Assembly (NCBI RefSeq): GCF_022370635.2
Contig: NZ_CP092362.2
Location: 3,658,001-3,722,000, forward strand
Direction of reading: 5' to 3'
Source: Mycolicibacterium crocinum
Lineage (GTDB): Bacteria > Actinomycetota > Actinomycetes > Mycobacteriales > Mycobacteriaceae
DNA length: 64,000 bases
A model generated the notes under the pieces. It did no database searches and was not told the origin of the DNA. It saw only the letters and a list, made by a program, of their open reading frames with translations. Below are positions 18,703 to 26,729 of the stretch, piece by piece (positions within the stretch are counted from its first letter, which is position 1; each line of letters starts with the position of its first letter). Both the position numbers and the translations under genes were made by a program.

Positions 18703-18910
18703 TTCACGCTGCAATGACGGGGCGTGCCCGGAACCTCATCTCGGCACTCGCCGCTGTTACCGGTGGTGCTGCTCTCGCTGGCCGGTCCAAGCCCCGCAGC
18801 CACCACGGGCGGACAGGTCTGCATGTGGACCTCGAAGGTGACGCGTTTGCACAGGTCCTGCCCGTGGTGGTGCAGGTGAACGCCGAGACCATCCCGGCCC
18901 ACCCATTGTT
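18703..18910 (-). ncRNA. Candidate IS110 bridge RNA
   Basis: On the minus strand an 11-bp perfect stem (arms 18860-18870 and 18800-18810) encloses a 49-nt loop. The loop holds GTGCAAACG (18844-18852), identical to the left target flank (18920-18928), then a small hairpin ACCT-TCG-AGGT, then CCACA, which is the complement of TGTGG in the right flank. This is the layout of a target-binding loop. Further 3', ACAGCGGCGAGT (18746-18757) resembles the right element end ACAGCGGGAGT (17370-17380), and AGATGA (18736-18741) is the complement of the left end TCATCT (18914-18919), as a donor loop would require. The RNA limits are estimates. Confidence 0.65.
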
Positions 18911-18920
18911 AATAGATGAC

Positions 18921-19750
18921 GTTTGCACCGTCGCCTGCGGCCAGGTCGCCTCGATGGCCTCGGGGAATCCGGTCAACCCGTCACAGCAGACGATCAGCAC
19001 ATCACCGACACCGCGGTTGGCCAGCTCCGCGCATACCCCGGCCCAGAATTTGGCTCCTTCGGCGGCTTGCACCCAGATGCCCAGGACGTGCTTGATGCCC
19101 TCCATGTCGACGCCTACGGCGATGTGAGCGTGCTTATTGCGCACGTGGGCGCCGTCGCGGACCTTGACGACCAGGGCGTCGAGGTAGATCACCGGGTAGA
19201 ACGGCTCCAGCGGCCGACGCTGCCACGCGAGGACTTCGTCGCTGATCTCGTCGACGATCTTCGACAACGTCTCGCGGCTGATCTCGGTGCCGATCGTCGT
19301 CGCGAGGTGATGTTCGATATCGCGCAGGGTCATCCCGCCGGCATACAGCGAGATGATCATTTCATCGAGGCCGCCCAGGCGGCGAGAGCCCTTGGGTACC
19401 AACGTCGGTGAGAACGTGCCGTCACGATCACGCGGGATCGCTAGCTCGACGTCACCGACCTGGGAGGCCACTGTTTTCGGATACGAGCCATTGCGGGAAT
19501 TCGGGATCAGACTGGCCTCGGCATCGCCGCGTTCATAGCCCAGATGATCGGTGAGCTCGGCCTGCAGACCGCGTTCGAGCCCAGCCTTGATCAGCTGCTG
19601 AATCAGCCCGTCATGGCCGTCGAGCTCGACATCTCCAGCGTCAATCTTGGCGAACAACTCATCCAGGGCGCCGGATGCCTTGAGCTTGTCAGTCGCCACT
19701 TTCATCTCACGGCGCCGCTGCTCACGAGCTTCAGGATCAATCACAGTCAT
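18921..19750 (-). pseudogene. IS256-family transposase, N-terminal part
   Basis: It starts at the ATG at 19750 (MTVIDPEAREQRRREMKVAT) and encodes about 276 residues up to ATVQT, where the IS110 element enters. The first catalytic Asp in PVIYLDALVVKVRDG and the second in IVCCDGLTGFPEAIE are present. The frame then runs on into the IS110 leader to 18704. An earlier in-frame start at 19780 would begin outside the usual family start. Confidence 0.9.
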
Positions 19751-19806
19751 CAGTGTCGACTTTCCGTCAGGACACCACACCCCTTACACAAACCATCTGA
19801 CACCTC

Positions 19807-19815
19807 CGCGGCCAA
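19807..19815. repeat. IS256 target duplication, right copy
   Basis: CGCGGCCAA, identical to 16797-16805. It directly follows the terminal CTC of the element and precedes the reading frame LGDPKLGQHNGLP of the HNH half. Confidence 0.85.
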
Positions 19816-20355
19816 CTCGGTGATCCGAAGTTGGGGCAGCACAACGGGTTACCCGTCACGGTGATCGCCTCGGCGACCCTGCAAGATCTGCAGGCCAAAA
19901 CCGGGCACGCGGTCACCGCCACCGGCACCCTGCTACCCATCCCCGACCTCATCCGGATGGCCAGCCACGCCTACCACTACCTCGCCCTGTTCGATGGGGT
20001 GAAGGGGCAGGCGTTGTGGCTGGGCCGCACCAAACGCATCGCCACCGCCGATCAGCGAATCATGCTGCACAACAAGGAACGCGGCTGCACCCGGCCCGGC
20101 TGTGACGCACCCGGATATCTCACCGAGGTCCACCACGTCGACGAATGGGCCGAGGGTGGCCTGACCAACATCGACAAACTCACCCTGGCCTGCCGAGCCG
20201 ACCATCGACTCCTCGACCAGGGCTGGAAAACCCGCAAACTCGCCAACGGCGACACCGAATGGATACCACCGCCACACCTACCGATGCTCATCGGCGGCAC
20301 CAACACCTACCACCACCCCGAACGCTTCCTACCCAAAAGCGACGAAGGCACTTAG
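19816..20355 (+). pseudogene. DUF222/HNH (13E12 family) protein, 3' part with HNH nuclease domain
   Basis: It encodes LGDPKLGQHNGLPVTVIA through a complete HNH domain: CTRPGCDAPG, then EVHHVDEWAEGGLTNIDKL, then CRADHRLLDQGW. The 179 residues plus stop join in frame to the 5' part at 16805. No start codon in good context precedes it, so it is probably silent, although an internal start could make a free-standing HNH protein. 13E12 family members are repeated in mycobacterial genomes and their role is not settled. Confidence 0.85.
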
Positions 20356-20681
20356 CCCGCCGCGGTATCCCTCCTCGGCAACTGGGACACCAGCGGTGCA
20401 TCGAACGGCTGCTTGCCCAATCCACGTGCACCGCCCGGTGACCCCAACTCGGCGAAAAAGTCCGCGTTGGCGGCCACGTAGGGCTGCCAGTCGTCGGTCG
20501 CGTCATCGACGTAGATGATGGCCTCGACCGGGCAGACCGGCTCGCACGCCGCGCAGTCCACGCATTCGTCGGGATGGATGTAGAGCATCCGCTCCCCCTC
20601 ATAGATGCAGTCGACCGGGCACTCGTCCACACATGCCTTGTCCCGGATGTCCACACAGGGCTCGCCGATGACGTAGGTCAT
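20352..20681 (-). CDS. fdxA: 7Fe-type (3Fe-4S/4Fe-4S) ferredoxin
   Basis: The protein has 109 aa and starts MTYVIGEPCVDIRDKACVDE. The N-terminal C-x7-C-x3-CP set (PCVDIRDKACVDECPVDC) and the CVDCAACEPVCP set give one 3Fe-4S and one 4Fe-4S cluster as in FdxA. The family C-terminus NADFFAELGSPGGA is conserved. Its ATG overlaps the stop of the flavoenzyme gene (ATGA), so it is probably that enzyme's electron partner. It is convergent with the HNH remnant and overlaps its stop by 4 nt. Confidence 0.92.
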   Translation of the reverse strand: MTYVIGEPCVDIRDKACVDECPVDCIYEGERMLYIHPDECVDCAACEPVCPVEAIIYVDDATDDWQPYVAANADFFAELGSPGGARGLGKQPFDAPLVSQLPRRDTAAG

Positions 20682-22246
20682 GACGCCGCCAGGTCGTCGA
20701 GCGCGGCATACGCCGCGTTGTATCCCGGGACGAAGGTTATGCCCGGTCCGCCGTGACAGCCGGCACCGCCGAGATAGAGTCCGTCGATCGGGATCGGGAG
20801 GTCGAGAAAACCCTTGGGGCCAGGCCGATTCGGGCCCATCAGGTCCGGGTGGAGCAGTCCGTGGCAGAAGTCGCCGTCGGGCGCGCCGAACATCGTCTGC
20901 ATGTGATACGGCGCGAACGTGATGTGCCGAATCTGAATATCCCGGAAGTTCGGGGCGAATTTCGTGATCTTGTCGATCACCGTCTCCGCCATCTCGTGTT
21001 TGAGTCGACCGTGCTGTTCCCTGGGCGCCTCGACCGGGAACCCGTAGGCGTACGCACTCGCGGCGTGCTTGCCCGGCGGCGCCAGGCTCGGATCGGTGAC
21101 CGACGGGATCTGCATGCCGAAAGACGGGTTGTCCGGAAGCATCCCGGCCCGGGCCATCTCCCACTGCCGTTGTTGCTCTTCGGGTGTGCCGAAGACACCA
21201 ACGGACTGCTGCATGCCCGATTCGTTCAGCAGCTCGTACGGTGCGGCGAATTCCGGCAATCCGTCCAGGGCGAAATGCATCTGGATGAAGGTGGCACGAT
21301 GGTCTCGGCCGCTGAGGCGTTCCACCAGATTGCCCGGCAGGTGCTCGGTTCCGACCATGTCGACTAGCGTCAGATCCGGCGACAGGTTGGACACCACCAC
21401 GGGCGTATTCAGCACCGAACCGTCGCGCAGGCGCACACCGGTGACCCGCTCGTTCTCGACGAGGATCTGCTCAACTTTGGTGCGATACCGGATTTCCCCA
21501 CCCAGTTCGGTGAACAGGCGCTTCAGATGGTCGCAGACCGCACCGATGCCGCCTTCGAGCTTCGTCATCATCGTGGCGTTCGCGTCGGGAACACCCATCG
21601 CGAAGGCCAGACACGTGGCGCTGCCCGGGGTGAACGGGCCGCGGTAGGTCGAGTTGATCGCCAGGAACGCCAGCATGCCCCGGATCGTCGCGTACTTGAC
21701 CTTGTCCGGGAAGTTGCGGTCGATGACGTCCATGGCGCTGCCGAACAACATTTCGTGGATGGCGCGACGCTCGGATTCGTTTGTCGCACAGGCGTACATC
21801 TCGTCGAGAGTCTTCGGTGGCGTCCGCGCCTCGAAGCGTCCGAGCGCGCGCGACGGCCCGGTGGTCCACTCGAGCATCTTCGCCATGCCCAGCACCGAGT
21901 CGGCGCCGTGTTTCTCGGACAGATGCGTCATGTACTTCATCGGGTCGCTGTAGAGGATCATCGGCTCCTCCCCGGCTTCACCAAGGTTCACCGATTGCAC
22001 CTCGGCGTGGACCTGGGGAATCGTGTGCAGTTCCAAGGCGTTTGCGACTTCCGGCGCCGTCGGGAACTGGACGGACCCGGCGATCTCGTAACGGAACCCG
22101 TCGATCAACTCCACGGTCGCGGCCATACCGCCGGAGTAGGTGTTCTGCTCGAGAACCACCGTGCGTAAACCCTGGCGCTGCAGTATCACCGCCGCGGTCA
22201 GGCCGTTGTGGCCCGCCCCGACGACGATCGCGTCGTAATCACTCAT
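20678..22246 (-). CDS. FAD-dependent phytoene-desaturase-like oxidoreductase
   Basis: The product has 522 aa from the ATG at 22246, which has AGGAG 9 nt upstream; the frame is open further upstream, but that would cross the operator and regulator start. The N-terminal dinucleotide site DAIVVGAGHNGLTAAVILQR and the C-terminal FAD motif of amine-oxidase/CrtI-type enzymes (DGLYLGGAGCHGGPGI) are visible. The substrate is unknown; relatives act on carotenoids, retinol or other isoprenoids. It is divergent from the TetR gene, with the 16-bp operator between them, and is coupled to the ferredoxin. Confidence 0.85.
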   Translation of the reverse strand: MSDYDAIVVGAGHNGLTAAVILQRQGLRTVVLEQNTYSGGMAATVELIDGFRYEIAGSVQFPTAPEVANALELHTIPQVHAEVQSVNLGEAGEEPMILYSDPMKYMTHLSEKHGADSVLGMAKMLEWTTGPSRALGRFEARTPPKTLDEMYACATNESERRAIHEMLFGSAMDVIDRNFPDKVKYATIRGMLAFLAINSTYRGPFTPGSATCLAFAMGVPDANATMMTKLEGGIGAVCDHLKRLFTELGGEIRYRTKVEQILVENERVTGVRLRDGSVLNTPVVVSNLSPDLTLVDMVGTEHLPGNLVERLSGRDHRATFIQMHFALDGLPEFAAPYELLNESGMQQSVGVFGTPEEQQRQWEMARAGMLPDNPSFGMQIPSVTDPSLAPPGKHAASAYAYGFPVEAPREQHGRLKHEMAETVIDKITKFAPNFRDIQIRHITFAPYHMQTMFGAPDGDFCHGLLHPDLMGPNRPGPKGFLDLPIPIDGLYLGGAGCHGGPGITFVPGYNAAYAALDDLAAS

Positions 22247-22275
22247 TGCGCTTTTCTCCTCACTTGATGGGACCG

Positions 22276-22291
22276 ATGTCACGACTGACAT
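22276..22291. promoter_or_regulatory. Palindromic operator between the flavoenzyme and TetR genes
   Basis: ATGTCACGACTGACAT is a perfect inverted repeat (ATGTCA-N4-TGACAT), placed 30 bp from the flavoenzyme start and 35 bp from the tetR start. The same core GTCA-N4-TGAC occurs twice before mceA (30105-30118 and 30126-30139). A divergent TetR gene with a palindrome in its promoter is the classical autoregulation layout. Confidence 0.65.
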
Positions 22292-22325
22292 GATTTGATG
22301 AAAACGATTGTGCGAAAATGGCGTT

Positions 22326-22916
22326 ATGACGAACTTGCACGACCGGCGCAGGACCTCGACGCGAGAGGCGCTGCGTGAGGTGGCACTGGCGCGATTCGCC
22401 CGCGACGGTTTCGCCAACGTGACGGTGGCCCAACTCGCCGACGATGCGGGCGTCACCCAGCGCACGTTCTTCCGGCACTTTCCCACCAAAGAGGCGGTGC
22501 TGTTCCAGGACTACGAAACCCAGCTCGAGTGGTTCGCCGAGGCGTTGTCGCGGCGCCCGGCCAACGAGTCGCTCTTCGACGCGGTGCTCGGCAGCGTGGT
22601 GAGCTTCCCCCATGACCTGGAAGTCGTTCGCCAGGCAGCGATCCTGCGCGCGACGCTGCTCGACGGGGAGCGCACGGCGGGCCACCTTCGGGTGGTTCAG
22701 GCGTCGTTCGCCGAAGTGCTGACCGACTTCGTCAAGCGCCGCCACACCGACCTGCCCAATGTCGACCTGATCGCTGAAGTGGCCGGCGCCGCGCTCGCGG
22801 CCGTGCTCGTCGCCGCCGTGGAACACTGGGGACGGGATGGCTGCGCCACCGATCTGCGCGAAGTTGTTTCGACCAGCATCGATCTGGTGCGATCCGGTCT
22901 GGCTCCGTTGGCCTAA
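22326..22916 (+). CDS. TetR-family transcriptional regulator
   Basis: The product has 196 aa from the ATG at 22326 (MTNLHDRRRTSTREALREVA). The helix-turn-helix covers FANVTVAQLADDAGVTQRTF followed by FRHFPTKEAVLF. The C-terminal ligand domain is ordinary for the family. It is divergent from the flavoenzyme gene and convergent with mceF, whose stop it overlaps by 4 nt. The shared operator motif suggests that it represses the flavoenzyme, the ferredoxin, itself and the mce operon. Confidence 0.9.
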   Translation: MTNLHDRRRTSTREALREVALARFARDGFANVTVAQLADDAGVTQRTFFRHFPTKEAVLFQDYETQLEWFAEALSRRPANESLFDAVLGSVVSFPHDLEVVRQAAILRATLLDGERTAGHLRVVQASFAEVLTDFVKRRHTDLPNVDLIAEVAGAALAAVLVAAVEHWGRDGCATDLREVVSTSIDLVRSGLAPLA

Positions 22917-24358
22917 CACGGCAACAGGTCTTTCCACGACGTCGGCGCCTTGGGGGCGGCGCCGAGATCCGACTGCACGTACCGGTGCCCGTCGCCGGTG
23001 ACGTAACTTCCGGTCGACGGGTTGTACGGGATCACCGCCACCGGCGGCCGGGTGCCGTCGGATCCGCTGAAGCCGCTCGGCGCCGTGCCGGCGCCGACTC
23101 TGCTGTCGGGCGGGACGCCCTGCGCCACCAGATTCGGGTCGAGCGGATAGGGGCCGACCGCGTGCTGACGGATCGCCGTCGGCACGAACGGCTGGTCACT
23201 GTCACACAACTCGACGGTCGGCGCACGTTTCCCGGGTTTGCCTGCGCATGGATAGTTTCGGGCGCCGCGAACAGCGATCGGCGAGTCCTGCGGCAGTTTG
23301 CAATACAGGCCGTCCGGGGTGTCGATCGTGGTGGTGTCGGCCGGGGAGCGCCACGACGACGGCGGCAGGAATCCGACGGTGCACGGCGGCGGATCACCCA
23401 GCGTGATTGCGAACTCCCCCACCGGCAGGCCCGTCGGGTTGTTGGTGGGCAATCCGAACGCCTGCGTGCTGGCGATCACCGGCGGCAGCAGTACGAGGAG
23501 TTGCTCGAGCGACGAGTTGTAGGTGACCAGGATTTGGCCAAGCGTGCTCAAGTTCGCCAACAACACCGGCAGGGTGGGCTTCACCTCATCGAGCAGCCGG
23601 GTGACTTCGTTCGCGGCGCCCGGTCCGGTGTTGAGAATGGCGCGCACCTGACTGTCGTCGTCGGCCACTGTCTGGGTGACATCGGCCAGGCCTCGCGCCC
23701 ACGTCCGCAGCGAATCCGTCGTCGCGACTTGGGAATCCAGCAGTGGCGTCACATCGTCGATCAGCATCCGGGTGCGGTCACCGACGCCGCCGATCTTGCC
23801 GACGGCCGTGGCCGAGGAGTCGAGCAGCGATGACAGGTCGTAGCCCGCCCCGCGCATACCCTTGTCCGACTCGTCGATCAGCGTGGCCAGCTTGTCGCCG
23901 GGAATGCTGTTGACGAGCGCGCTCACCGTGTCCAGCATCGGGCCGACCGCCTGGGGCAGGCTGATCTGCTGCGCCGGGATCACCGATCCGTCGCTCAGGT
24001 AGGGACCGGATGCGTTGTGTGGCCGCAGGTCCACGTATTGCTCGCCGATCGCCGAAGCGCTGCGCACCTCCGCGCGTACGTCGAGCGGGATTCTCGGCGA
24101 CGTGTCCAGTGACAGCGTGGCTTCCGCTCCGGTCTTGGTCAGCCGCAGAGCGGTCACCTTGCCGACCTGGACGCCGCGGTAGGTGACGTTCGAGAACCGG
24201 TACAGACCCCCGCCGGCAGGCAGTTCCAGCGTGACGGTGATCTTGCCGATGCCCAGCAGGGTCGGAAGCTGAATGAACAGCACGGTCATCAGCAGGAGAC
24301 CGACAAGGGCAACGATGCCGAAAATCACCAGTTGGATGCGCACGAGGTGGGTCAGCAT
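22913..24358 (-). CDS. MCE-family protein, MceF position
   Basis: This is the last gene of a six-gene mce operon (481 aa). One N-terminal membrane segment (residues about 5-30) is followed by the MlaD/MCE domain (TVTLELPAGGGLYRFSNVTY, then GVQVGKVTALRL) and a long helical region, ending in a Pro-rich tail with DLLPC. The six MCE proteins form a hetero-hexameric lipid-transport tube across the periplasm. The ATG at 24358 is coupled to the mceE stop (TGATG). Members are normally powered by YrbEA/B permeases and MceG ATPase, none of which is in this window. Confidence 0.88.
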   Translation of the reverse strand: MLTHLVRIQLVIFGIVALVGLLLMTVLFIQLPTLLGIGKITVTLELPAGGGLYRFSNVTYRGVQVGKVTALRLTKTGAEATLSLDTSPRIPLDVRAEVRSASAIGEQYVDLRPHNASGPYLSDGSVIPAQQISLPQAVGPMLDTVSALVNSIPGDKLATLIDESDKGMRGAGYDLSSLLDSSATAVGKIGGVGDRTRMLIDDVTPLLDSQVATTDSLRTWARGLADVTQTVADDDSQVRAILNTGPGAANEVTRLLDEVKPTLPVLLANLSTLGQILVTYNSSLEQLLVLLPPVIASTQAFGLPTNNPTGLPVGEFAITLGDPPPCTVGFLPPSSWRSPADTTTIDTPDGLYCKLPQDSPIAVRGARNYPCAGKPGKRAPTVELCDSDQPFVPTAIRQHAVGPYPLDPNLVAQGVPPDSRVGAGTAPSGFSGSDGTRPPVAVIPYNPSTGSYVTGDGHRYVQSDLGAAPKAPTSWKDLLPC

Positions 24359-25491
24359 CAGCCACCTCCGCTCGGCGAGGGCGGTGGCGGATCCGCGATG
24401 CCGGTGCGCAGCGGGTCGTAGGTGTAGTTCAGGTACCACGGATCCCCCGGCGCGGGAATCAGTTTCGCGTTCTGGTCACCCCACCGGGTACCAAGGAACA
24501 GGGTCCGCTTCAGCCGCGGAACCGTCAGGTCGGCGACCAGAAACATGTTGACGTAATCGCCGCGAACCGCGCGGTCGATGTAGTTCTGGCTGTACGGATA
24601 GGTGACCGCGAAGGCCAGCCCGGTGTCCAACTGGGGCCCGATGTCGGCCAGTGCTTTGAGCGTCGGCTCGAGGTTGTGCAGGTTGGTGACCAAGTCGCTC
24701 TGAGCGTTGTCGATCAGATCGGTGGTCGACGCACTAAAGCGTCGTAGTTTGTCCAGCGCGGTGACGATTCGCGGGCGCTGCGCGATCAGCACGTCGAGGG
24801 CGGCCGGGACACGTTGCAGTGCACGGTCGATCACCTCGCGCTGCGCCGCAAGCGTTCCGGTGAACCGGTTGAGACCATCGATCAAGTCGATCAGATCACC
24901 GCGCTGACCGTCCAGCGCACCGACGAATTCGTCCAAGCGGTGCAACAGATCTCGCACCTGCTGCTGACGGCCCGACAGCGCTGAATTGGCATTACGGATC
25001 ACGTCGCCGATCTGTCCCAGCCCGCCGCCGTTGACCACCGCCGACAGCGTGGACAACGTCCGTTCGGTGGACGGGTAGGTCGACGACCGGCTCAGTGGGA
25101 TCGTCGCACCCGCCTCGAGCCGGCCACGGGGTGCCTCGCCGAGGGGCGGATCGAGTTCCAGATGCATGGAGCCCAGCAGGCTGGTCTGCCCGACGGTGGC
25201 GAGCGCGTTGGCGGGCACAACCACGTCGGGGCGGAGGAACACCTCGACGTCGGCATGCCAGTTTCTCAGCCGCATCGGACCCACGGTGCCGACCACGACG
25301 TCATCGACCAGAACCGGTGAATTGGATTCCAGCATACCGACATTGGCCAGCTCGATGTGGTAGACAGCAGAGCTGCTTCGGTTCTCGGTGCCCGGCAGCG
25401 GAAGCGAGTTCAACCCTCGGAAGGCGCATCCCGATGTACCGGAGGCGATGACCACGACCGCGGTGAGGGCCGCCACCCGACGCCACGTCAT
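24358..25491 (-). CDS. MCE-family lipoprotein, MceE position
   Basis: The product is 377 aa from the ATG at 25491, which overlaps the mceD stop (ATGA). The signal peptide MTWRRVAALTAVVVIASG ends in a lipobox-like TSGC, so it should be lipid-anchored, as MceE proteins are. The MCE domain follows (YHIELANVGMLESNSPVLVD, then GTVGPMRLRNWHADVEVF), then a helical region with many Leu/Asp repeats and the C-terminal segment with TYPYSQNYIDRAVRGDYVN. Confidence 0.88.
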   Translation of the reverse strand: MTWRRVAALTAVVVIASGTSGCAFRGLNSLPLPGTENRSSSAVYHIELANVGMLESNSPVLVDDVVVGTVGPMRLRNWHADVEVFLRPDVVVPANALATVGQTSLLGSMHLELDPPLGEAPRGRLEAGATIPLSRSSTYPSTERTLSTLSAVVNGGGLGQIGDVIRNANSALSGRQQQVRDLLHRLDEFVGALDGQRGDLIDLIDGLNRFTGTLAAQREVIDRALQRVPAALDVLIAQRPRIVTALDKLRRFSASTTDLIDNAQSDLVTNLHNLEPTLKALADIGPQLDTGLAFAVTYPYSQNYIDRAVRGDYVNMFLVADLTVPRLKRTLFLGTRWGDQNAKLIPAPGDPWYLNYTYDPLRTGIADPPPPSPSGGG

Positions 25492-26729
25492 GAGCCAGGG
25501 GCTCCCGAGTAGGCCGAGACCGCGGGCGGTGTCTCGGGCGGGACCGGGGCCGGGCCCGCGCCCCCGGGAGCCAGTGCCGGATCGGAGTAGAGCAGATTCT
25601 CCGGCGACGGCGCCTTCATCAGGTACGGGCTCATCTGGAAGGGCACCAGGTTGAAGCTGAGGAGGCGCATTGCCGGGCCGAGATATTGGGCGCACAGCTT
25701 GCCCGTTTCCGGCGCGGTGGCGTTCTCGATGGCCCCGAGTTGCCCGCAGATGAACTGGACGGGATTGCTGAAATCGTTGAACACGATCGATCCGATGTTG
25801 TCACCGGTATCGGGGTTGTACACGTTGTAGTAGTTGGCGAATGCGTTGGGCGCGACGTGCAGTAGCTGTTCGACACTCTTGCGGTTGTCGGCCAGATTGC
25901 GGGTGACCTCCGTCAGACGCTGGATCTGTTCGACGGTGAGCTCGCGGCTCTGCCCGACGAAGCGTTGCGCGTCGACCGTCGCGGTGGCCAGATCATGCAG
26001 CGCGGCGTCGAGATCGCCCGTGTTCTCGCCGAGCGTGCCCGTCAGTGAGGCGAGCCGTTGCTCGAAGTCGACGATCGCGCCGCTGCTGTCGCGCAGCGTG
26101 GTCACCAGGTTCTGCAGGCCCTTGACGATGTCGACGATGTTGCCGCTGCCATCGGCGACGATGCGCGCGACTGCCGAGAGTTGGGCCAGCATCTGACGTA
26201 GCTTGACGCCATTGCCGCCCATGGCGTCAGCGGTGTCGTCGATCAGTCGCGCCAGCGCTGGCCGCGCCGTCTCGGTGCTGGGCCCCAAATCCCTTGACAG
26301 GCGCATCAACTGGTTCTTCACGTCGTCCCATTCGACGGGAACGGCGGTCCGTTCGACGGGGATCACCGCGCCGGATGCCATGGTCGGGCCGCTGTCCCGG
26401 TAGGCCGGTGTCAGCTGAAGGTACCGGGCGGCGACGAGGTTCTGCGCGACGATGACCGCGTCGGCGCCGGCCGGGATGGCGACCCCCGGCTCGATGGTGA
26501 GCACCATTTTGACCTGACCACCGAGGGGCTCGATGGAGTCGATCTTCCCGACCTTGACCCCGGACACCCGAACCTCATCACCGGGGTAGATCGCCGTGGC
26601 GGCGGTGAAGTACGCGGTGATGGTCGTGGTGGGATAGAGCGCGTGGCGAACCACGAATGCCGTGCTCGCCGCACACAACGCCACGAGTACCGCGGCGGTG
26701 GCGGCGACGGTCCTGGTGCGCGCGCTCAC
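25488..26729 (-). CDS. MCE-family protein, MceD position
   Basis: This encodes 413 aa. A membrane segment at residues about 8-28 is followed by the MCE domain (TTITAYFTAATAIYPGDEVR, then VSGVKVGKIDSIEPLGGQVK), a coiled-coil-like stretch (residues about 140-290) and a Pro-rich C-terminus. The start is a GTG overlapping the mceC stop (GTGA). The segment YNPDTGDNIGSIVFNDF in the C-terminal half is typical of MceD-type subunits. Confidence 0.87.
   Translation of the reverse strand: MSARTRTVAATAAVLVALCAASTAFVVRHALYPTTTITAYFTAATAIYPGDEVRVSGVKVGKIDSIEPLGGQVKMVLTIEPGVAIPAGADAVIVAQNLVAARYLQLTPAYRDSGPTMASGAVIPVERTAVPVEWDDVKNQLMRLSRDLGPSTETARPALARLIDDTADAMGGNGVKLRQMLAQLSAVARIVADGSGNIVDIVKGLQNLVTTLRDSSGAIVDFEQRLASLTGTLGENTGDLDAALHDLATATVDAQRFVGQSRELTVEQIQRLTEVTRNLADNRKSVEQLLHVAPNAFANYYNVYNPDTGDNIGSIVFNDFSNPVQFICGQLGAIENATAPETGKLCAQYLGPAMRLLSFNLVPFQMSPYLMKAPSPENLLYSDPALAPGGAGPAPVPPETPPAVSAYSGAPGS

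Larger units (their letters stand above)
17370..18920 (-). mobile_element. IS110-family insertion sequence, about 1551 bp
   Basis: The limits were derived from the break in the IS256 transposase: VQT (ending near 18921) continues as CVVHL (starting near 17369). There are no terminal inverted repeats and no target duplication beyond a possible 2-bp core (GT on one side, CT on the other), as expected for IS110. The element holds one transposase and a 245-bp leader upstream of it, the arrangement of the IS110 group, where the bridge RNA is made from the leader. Confidence 0.85.
16806..19806 (-). mobile_element. IS256-family insertion sequence, interrupted by an IS110 element
   Basis: The outer ends are related inverted repeats: 16806-16830 begins GAGCCTGTCAAGTTGTTTGT, and the complement of the right end (19783-19806) begins GAGGTGTCAGATGGTTTGTG; both then read GTAAG. 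A CGCGGCCAA duplication flanks the whole. Without the 1551-bp IS110 insertion it is 1450 bp, a normal IS256 length. Its transposase is broken in two but each half looks undamaged. Confidence 0.9.

Noticed and set aside
14624..20355. Prophage or integrative plasmid region
   Set aside because: No integrase, structural, replication or conjugation genes are present; all mobile genes are explained by three insertion sequences.
20682..21164. N-terminal extension of the ferredoxin to 270 aa
   Set aside because: The extension lies antiparallel in frame-shifted flavoenzyme sequence, is Arg-rich and unlike any ferredoxin; the ATG at 20681 gives the standard protein.
22247..22489. Upstream extension of the flavoenzyme to 603 aa
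   Set aside because: It would cross the palindromic operator and the start of tetR; the ATG at 22246 has a good ribosome binding site and fits the family start.
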